A stretch of 53,556 bases of DNA from a bacterium (GTDB lineage Bacteria; Electryoneota; B3-LCP). Positions 49,882 to 53,556 of this stretch are shown piece after piece. Each line of letters begins with the position of its first letter. The first letter of the stretch is position 1. The stretch covers positions 1-53,556 of the forward strand of contig JAPKYS010000039.1 in NCBI GenBank assembly GCA_026394195.1. The letters are read 5' to 3'. Below the pieces are notes generated by a model, which worked only from the letters and a program-made list of their open reading frames with translations, was not told where the DNA came from and did no database searches. Both the position numbers and the translations under genes were made by a program.

Positions 49882-49915
49882 AAAGCGTCAGGCTTGCAGC
49901 CTTGGCGCTTTTTTT
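49882..49915 (+). terminator. Rho-independent terminator
   Basis: AAAGCG-TCAGGC pairs with GCCTTGGCGCTTT (one bulge), then TTTTTT. It separates the small membrane protein from the oxidase-like genes. Confidence 0.75.
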
Positions 49916-50046
49916 GTGACATTATCCGCTAATTACCCCCCTGATTCCTCAAATTTTTCTTGGACACTCCCGTATAACACCTTAAATTTAAATCGACCTT
50001 TCTGTGAAATACTTAGCAAATTAGAACCCTTAACCAGGAGGTTCTG

Positions 50047-51198
50047 ATGTATCCCATCTGGGAATTCCCATCGCTTAGCGCCGGATTTGTCATCGCCATC
50101 ATCGCTACCTTCCACATCCTCCCTTCGCATCTCTCGGTCTCTTCGATGTGGTTCAACGTCTACATGGAAACCAAAGCCTATCGGGAGAACCGCCCAGAAC
50201 TGCTGGAATTCCCGAAAAAATTTACCAAGATGCTCCTGATTTTCTCCTATGTTTTCGGGTCGTTGACGGGAGTGGGCATCTGGTTCGCCATTTCGGTGGC
50301 GGCGCCGCGCGGCACCTCCGCGCTGATTCACACTTTCGTTTGGGGTTGGGCGACCGAATGGGTCTTCTTCCTGGTGGAAATCGCCGGTATATTCATCTAC
50401 TACTACACCTTCGATAAGATCGATCGCAAGACACATCTGATCATCGGTTGGATCTTCGCCCTGGGTTCCTGGATCACCATGCTGATCATCACCGGTATTT
50501 TAGCCTTCCAACTGACTCCCGGCATCTGGCCTGAAACCGGTAAATTCTTCGACGGCTTCTTCAACCCCACCTACTGGCCTCAGGCGCTGACTCGCATTAC
50601 CCTGATGTTCGCCATCGGCGGCGTGTTCGTCATCGCGGTGGCGTCGCGCTTGAAGAATTTAGAAGTGCAGCGCGTCATCAACCGCATAGCCTCATTGTGG
50701 GGATTGATCGGACTGGTTTTAACCTGGATGCTGGCCTGGTGGTACTACAAACAATGGCCCGAAACCGCCGTTACCAACGCCAAGCTGGTCATCCCCGGAG
50801 GATTGATCAAGGGCATGACCATCCCGGTGGTACTGTTGCTGGTCTATTTCCTGTACGTCCGCTTCAAGCCGACCGCAGTGAAGCTCGGACCTGCACTGGT
50901 CATGGTGCTGGTGCTGTTCATCGCCATATGGTCCGGCGAACGCAGCCGTGAAATCGTGCGCAAACCCTATGTGGTCAATCAATACATGTATTCCAACCAG
51001 TTCATCGGCAAGGACGCCCCCGGTAAAGGCGTCAAAGCTGAAACGGCTTCCCTCGACCAGCAAGGCGTGTTGCAGGCCGTTCCCTTCGTGCCGGTGGATC
51101 TTCGCACCATCAACGATTCCAATCGGCTCAAAGCCGGCGTCGGCAATGAAGCTGAACGCGCCGCTTTAGCCGCCTATCTGGTTTCACTTAAACCTTAA
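50047..51198 (+). CDS. Cytochrome bd-like quinol oxidase subunit I homologue, first
   Basis: 383 residues with AGGAGG 7 bp upstream. About nine membrane helices. His residues in IIATFHILPSHLSVSSMW, the SLTGVGIWFAI segment, TEWVFFLVEIAGIFIYYY and a C-terminal RSREIVRKPYVVNQYMYSNQF fit the broad CydA superfamily. It lacks a typical Q-loop, so quinol oxidation is not assured. It is followed 10 bp later by another protein of similar type instead of CydB. This resembles the divergent 'bd-like' complexes reported in some nitrifiers and candidate phyla. The C-terminal soluble tail may carry a cofactor or partner contact. Confidence 0.6.
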   Translation: MYPIWEFPSLSAGFVIAIIATFHILPSHLSVSSMWFNVYMETKAYRENRPELLEFPKKFTKMLLIFSYVFGSLTGVGIWFAISVAAPRGTSALIHTFVWGWATEWVFFLVEIAGIFIYYYTFDKIDRKTHLIIGWIFALGSWITMLIITGILAFQLTPGIWPETGKFFDGFFNPTYWPQALTRITLMFAIGGVFVIAVASRLKNLEVQRVINRIASLWGLIGLVLTWMLAWWYYKQWPETAVTNAKLVIPGGLIKGMTIPVVLLLVYFLYVRFKPTAVKLGPALVMVLVLFIAIWSGERSREIVRKPYVVNQYMYSNQFIGKDAPGKGVKAETASLDQQGVLQAVPFVPVDLRTINDSNRLKAGVGNEAERAALAAYLVSLKP

Positions 51199-51208
51199 GG
51201 AGATGACC

Positions 51209-52423
51209 ATGGAACCATCCGCAATCCTGAAAACCCTGCAGGATCCCATGGGGATCCCCTTCTACCCCATCCTGTTCCAGATCCTGGCGGTCCTGACTTT
51301 CAGCCTGCATATCATGTTCGTCAACTTCACTGTGGGGACCCTGTCGTTGTCGGTCTACGGCCACTTCCGCTCCGATCCGAGCTGGAAGCAACTCTCCCGC
51401 TCTATGGCGCGAGCCGTCCTGCCGAACGTCTCCACTGCTATTGTCTTTGCCATCGCACCACTGCTGTTCGTGCAGGTGCTCTATGATCCCAACTGGTACT
51501 CGTCCAATTCGCTGATCGCCGCCTGGTCGATTACCTTCCTTTTCGCCATGATGATCGGGTACAGTTTCGTCTACGTCTTCTACCTGGGCAGATTAAAGAC
51601 AGACGGCAAGGGCTACACGCTTTATGGCATCCTGGCCTTGGGATTGTTTCTGCTGGCGGGCGTCATCATCCACTCCATCAGCGTCGGGCTGATCCAACCG
51701 GAAAAGTGGCTCTCCTGGTACGTCCGCAACGGCACGGTTGACGTCACCGGAGCTCACCTGCACGCTTTTCAGCTCTCCCGCTTCCTGCACTTTATCGTCC
51801 CGGCTTTCGTCATGACCGGCATCTTCCTGATGCTGTACAACTGGTACTTCCGCAGCCGAGATGATATGGATCAAGCCCACCTGAACTGGGTGGGGTCGTT
51901 GGGAGCTAAATTAGCGTTCTACGCTGCCCTGGTTGAAGTGGTGATCGGCTTCTGGTGGCTCTTTGAAATCCCGGGCAAATTCAAATTCTACTTCAACCAC
52001 TTCTTCCTGTTGGGAGTGGTCATATCGCTCTATCTGCTTCACTACCTGTACAAAGCCGCCAAAAATCCAGTAAAAGCCGCCTTGCCTTCAGCCTTCATCG
52101 CCTTCGTGCTGATCCTGGTCATGGCCTACACCCGCGAAATGCTGCGCATGAAATACCTGGGGGAATTCGGCTACTCCATTTTCAACTACCCCGTCAATGT
52201 CGATTGGGCCAGCACCCTGCTGTTTCTACTCAGCTTCGTCTTAGGGTTGGTGGTGCTGATCTTCCTGCTTAAAATTGCCTTCGATGCCGGACGCAAATCC
52301 GGTGTTGTATCCTTTTCTGACGGCATCATGAAGTGGGGCAAACTCAGCATCGGACTTCTGGTCCTTTGGATCGTCGCCGTCGCCACTCTGGGCATCATCA
52401 CCGTGCTGAAGAACGCCGGGTGA
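51209..52423 (+). CDS. Cytochrome bd-like membrane subunit, second
   Basis: 404 residues. The ATG at 51209 fits AAGGAG with 6-bp spacing (an ATG at 51203 overlaps the ribosome site). About nine to ten helices. LTFSLHIMFVNFTVGTLSLSVYGHF contains a His in the position expected for a CydA-like heme ligand. Further His residues occur in IIHSISVGL, HLHAFQLSRFLHFIVPAF and YFNHFFLLG. It looks like a second CydA-related protein rather than CydB. It is probably the partner of the preceding gene in one respiratory complex. Confidence 0.55.
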   Translation: MEPSAILKTLQDPMGIPFYPILFQILAVLTFSLHIMFVNFTVGTLSLSVYGHFRSDPSWKQLSRSMARAVLPNVSTAIVFAIAPLLFVQVLYDPNWYSSNSLIAAWSITFLFAMMIGYSFVYVFYLGRLKTDGKGYTLYGILALGLFLLAGVIIHSISVGLIQPEKWLSWYVRNGTVDVTGAHLHAFQLSRFLHFIVPAFVMTGIFLMLYNWYFRSRDDMDQAHLNWVGSLGAKLAFYAALVEVVIGFWWLFEIPGKFKFYFNHFFLLGVVISLYLLHYLYKAAKNPVKAALPSAFIAFVLILVMAYTREMLRMKYLGEFGYSIFNYPVNVDWASTLLFLLSFVLGLVVLIFLLKIAFDAGRKSGVVSFSDGIMKWGKLSIGLLVLWIVAVATLGIITVLKNAG

Positions 52424-52452
52424 GAAGAAGGGTGTTGGGTGATAGGTGTTGG

Positions 52453-52477
52453 GTAGGGGCGTTCAATTGAACGCCCT
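52453..52477. repeat. Palindromic element GGCGTTCAATTGAACGCC
   Basis: A perfect inverted repeat behind GTAGG, with the same outer bases as the coding copies and a different core. It lies after the oxidase genes. Confidence 0.75.
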
Positions 52478-52737
52478 TGTCCTTGATCGACATGTCATTC
52501 CGTCCGCCTCTAGCGGATCCGGAATCCGACCTGTCAGCGGCACAGGGTGAACCGAATCGGTCCAGGCAACAAGGGGCTTGACCCTTGCGTAACGAGCGCC
52601 TCACCCAGTAGGCAAGGGGTAGCTACCCCTTGTTGCCTTTCCGTGTAGCGTTAGTGGAGCGAGGCGGCTGGGTTGTCTCAACCCAGCTGCGGAACGGAGA
52701 CCTGACGCTTTTTTCTCCATTCCCTTAAAATTCTTGC

Positions 52738-52766
52738 TTGACTATGCAGAAAAATTTTTGTATATT
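52738..52766 (+). promoter_or_regulatory. Promoter for hicAB
   Basis: TTGACT (52738-52743), 17-bp spacer, TATATT (52761-52766). A GACCTGACGC half-element of the TA-associated hairpin lies just upstream (52699-52708). Confidence 0.8.
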
Positions 52767-52795
52767 AACTGAGTATCAAATTGATGCGAGGGAAG

Positions 52796-52996
52796 ATGAC
52801 CTTCAACGAACTCGTTAGGCTATTGGAAAAACACGGATTTAAAATCGTGAAAGAGAAGGGTTCCATAAGGTATTACGCCAAGCCCGGATGTGAAAAATTA
52901 ATTCGGGTCGATTATCATGGTTCAAAAGAAATCCCAACTGGAACCTGCCACGCCATTCTCAAAGCTGCAGGCATTAAAAAATCATCCGGAGAATAA
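52796..52996 (+). CDS. hicA: HicA-like toxin, variant active site
   Basis: 66 residues from the ATG at 52796 (GAGGG just upstream; ATG 52784 is possible). HicA-fold motifs are TFNELVRLLEKHGFKIVKEKGS and DYHGSKEIPTGTCHAILKAAGI. The His expected after KGS is replaced by Ile (KGSIRYY), while HG in DYHGSKE remains. This 'SIRYY' form occurs in a subgroup of HicA proteins, so activity may use a different residue. It is directly followed by hicB. Confidence 0.8.
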   Translation: MTFNELVRLLEKHGFKIVKEKGSIRYYAKPGCEKLIRVDYHGSKEIPTGTCHAILKAAGIKKSSGE

Positions 52997-52997
52997 C

Positions 52998-53243
52998 ATG
53001 TTAGACTTAAAATACTCCCTGGTCATCGAAGCCACGGCGGAACCCGACTTTTTTACCTTTTATTCCCCCGATTTAGAGGGCTTCTCGGGTGTCGGTCACT
53101 CCATTGAAGACTGCCTGTACAAAGCTAAATGGGGAATGATCGAACACGTTGAAGTCATGATAGCTCAAAACCTGCCGCTTCCTCCGCAAAATCCTCAACC
53201 CACCGTGATCATTCAGAATTCGCAGGAAGCGCTGGTGGTATAA
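52998..53243 (+). CDS. hicB: HicB-like antitoxin
   Basis: 81 residues from the ATG at 52998, starting 1 bp after hicA. The HicB partial RNase-H-like fold is visible: YSLVIEATAEPDFFTFYSPDLEGFSGVGHSIEDCLYKAKWGMIEHVEVM, followed by a short tail with PPQNPQPTVII. No HTH/RHH domain is present. It should neutralise the paired HicA. Confidence 0.8.
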   Translation: MLDLKYSLVIEATAEPDFFTFYSPDLEGFSGVGHSIEDCLYKAKWGMIEHVEVMIAQNLPLPPQNPQPTVIIQNSQEALVV

Positions 53244-53294
53244 ATTATCATGTGGGTTGAGTTAAGCTCTTTAGGACGTACCCAACACCCCGTT

Positions 53295-53341
53295 GCGTCA
53301 GCTCCTTGGTCCCACTGGGACGGAGACCTGATGCTTTTTTT
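53295..53341 (+). terminator. TA-associated hairpin and T-tract
   Basis: GCGTCAGCTCC pairs imperfectly with GGAGACCTGATGC, followed by TTTTTTT. It is related to the hairpins at 9575 and 17011 and here probably terminates hicAB. Confidence 0.65.
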
Positions 53342-53343
53342 GC

Positions 53344-53380
53344 TTTGAACTTTACACTTTGATCTTTGAATTTTGAACTA
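53344..53380. repeat. AT-rich 7-bp degenerate repeat (AACTTTN)
   Basis: CTTTGAACTTTACACTTTGA and following units. Confidence 0.65.
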
Positions 53381-53412
53381 TAAAAAAATCTTCTCCCACC
53401 CCAAAATAATCC

Positions 53413-53441
53413 TTGACAAATACCGTTTTCCTTTGTATATT
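53413..53441 (+). promoter_or_regulatory. Promoter for the gene at the window end
   Basis: TTGACA (53413-53418), 17-bp spacer, TATATT (53436-53441). Confidence 0.8.
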
Positions 53442-53533
53442 AGAACATCCGTCCGGTTCGGGGTGGCATTAGAGCAGGAGGGGTCACTTAAATGTGTCAT
53501 TACTTAACAACATGTCCCATCAAGAGGTGTGTT

Positions 53534-53556
53534 ATGATTAACTATACTTCTCATCA
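53534..53556 (+). CDS. Start of a gene cut by the window end
   Basis: The ATG follows AGAGGTGTGTT and reads MINYTSH before the sequence ends. It lies about 90 bp after a strong promoter. Nothing can be said of the product. Confidence 0.45.

Noticed and set aside
1..53556. rRNA, tRNA, riboswitch, integrase or transposase genes
   Set aside because: None could be recognised by eye on either strand; tRNA genes in particular could be missed without a covariance search.

Overview
The window looks like a chromosomal contig from an uncultivated bacterium, probably of the wider FCB assemblage (KSB1-, Zixibacteria- or Cloacimonetes-like candidate phyla). The evidence is indirect. Many secreted beta-propeller or beta-helix proteins end in the same FlgD-like/T9SS-type C-terminal domain (PNPFNPTT...GLPSGIYFARL...QKLVLLK). 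A sigma70-type promoter (TTGACt-17-TATATT) recurs, and base composition is about 50% GC with AT-rich accessory genes. No rRNA, tRNA or CRISPR array was found, so the phylum cannot be fixed from this sequence.

Layout. 0.1-1.4 kb: a decayed AlbA/Schlafen-type ATP-binding gene. 1.7-4.4 kb: a 14-repeat LVIVD secreted protein. 4.7-6.1 kb: DUF2284 and nitroreductase genes on the minus strand. 6.4-8.4 kb: an orphan sorting domain, a tiny secreted peptide and a lone phage-portal-like gene. 8.5-10.4 kb: a compact array of toxin-antitoxin-like units (HicBA, a retropepsin-like protease, HEPN-MNT), each behind a near-identical leader of about 60 bp with a promoter. 10.5-19.2 kb: more secreted proteins with sorting domains, an OmpA/PorT-like barrel, a radical-SAM gene with a repeat tail, and a RelE-type TA pair. 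19.5-21.3 kb: an OLD-like AAA ATPase plus PIN-like nuclease pair behind twin TGTGATCACA sites. 21.4-35 kb: OPT and POT peptide transporters, four secreted repeat proteins or remnants, an M48 lipoprotein peptidase and an intact AlbA/Schlafen-type regulator. 35.3-43.3 kb: a HEPN-like protein, a BamE-like protein, an ORF6N gene with a family of 25-bp inverted repeats in and around it, a SatD/SatE-like pair, a methyltransferase, RmuC, and a dCTP deaminase/GNAT-ASCH pair. 43.4-48.3 kb: a putative ribbon-helix-helix regulator and a sulfate ABC transporter operon that includes a tandem DsrC/TusE-like protein. 48.4-52.4 kb: two hemerythrins and a non-canonical cytochrome bd-like pair. 52.8 kb to the end: a HicAB pair and the start of another gene.

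Themes. Secreted proteins use one modular C-terminal domain. Intact, frameshifted, truncated and orphan copies of it all occur here, and five coding copies plus one remnant carry a GC-rich palindromic element in the same loop. Free copies of the element lie between genes, some acting as terminators. Peptide transporters and a secreted peptidase suggest a peptide-scavenging life style. Sulfate import is complete (sbp-cysU-cysW-dsrC2-cysA). The hemerythrins and the bd-like oxidase suggest low-oxygen respiration. The rest is accessory or defence-like material.

The observations most worth pursuing are the ORF6N-associated palindrome family (one member lies inside the coding sequence), the in-frame palindromic insertions in sorting domains, the shared-leader TA array, the dCTP deaminase/GNAT-ASCH operon and the tandem DsrC protein.
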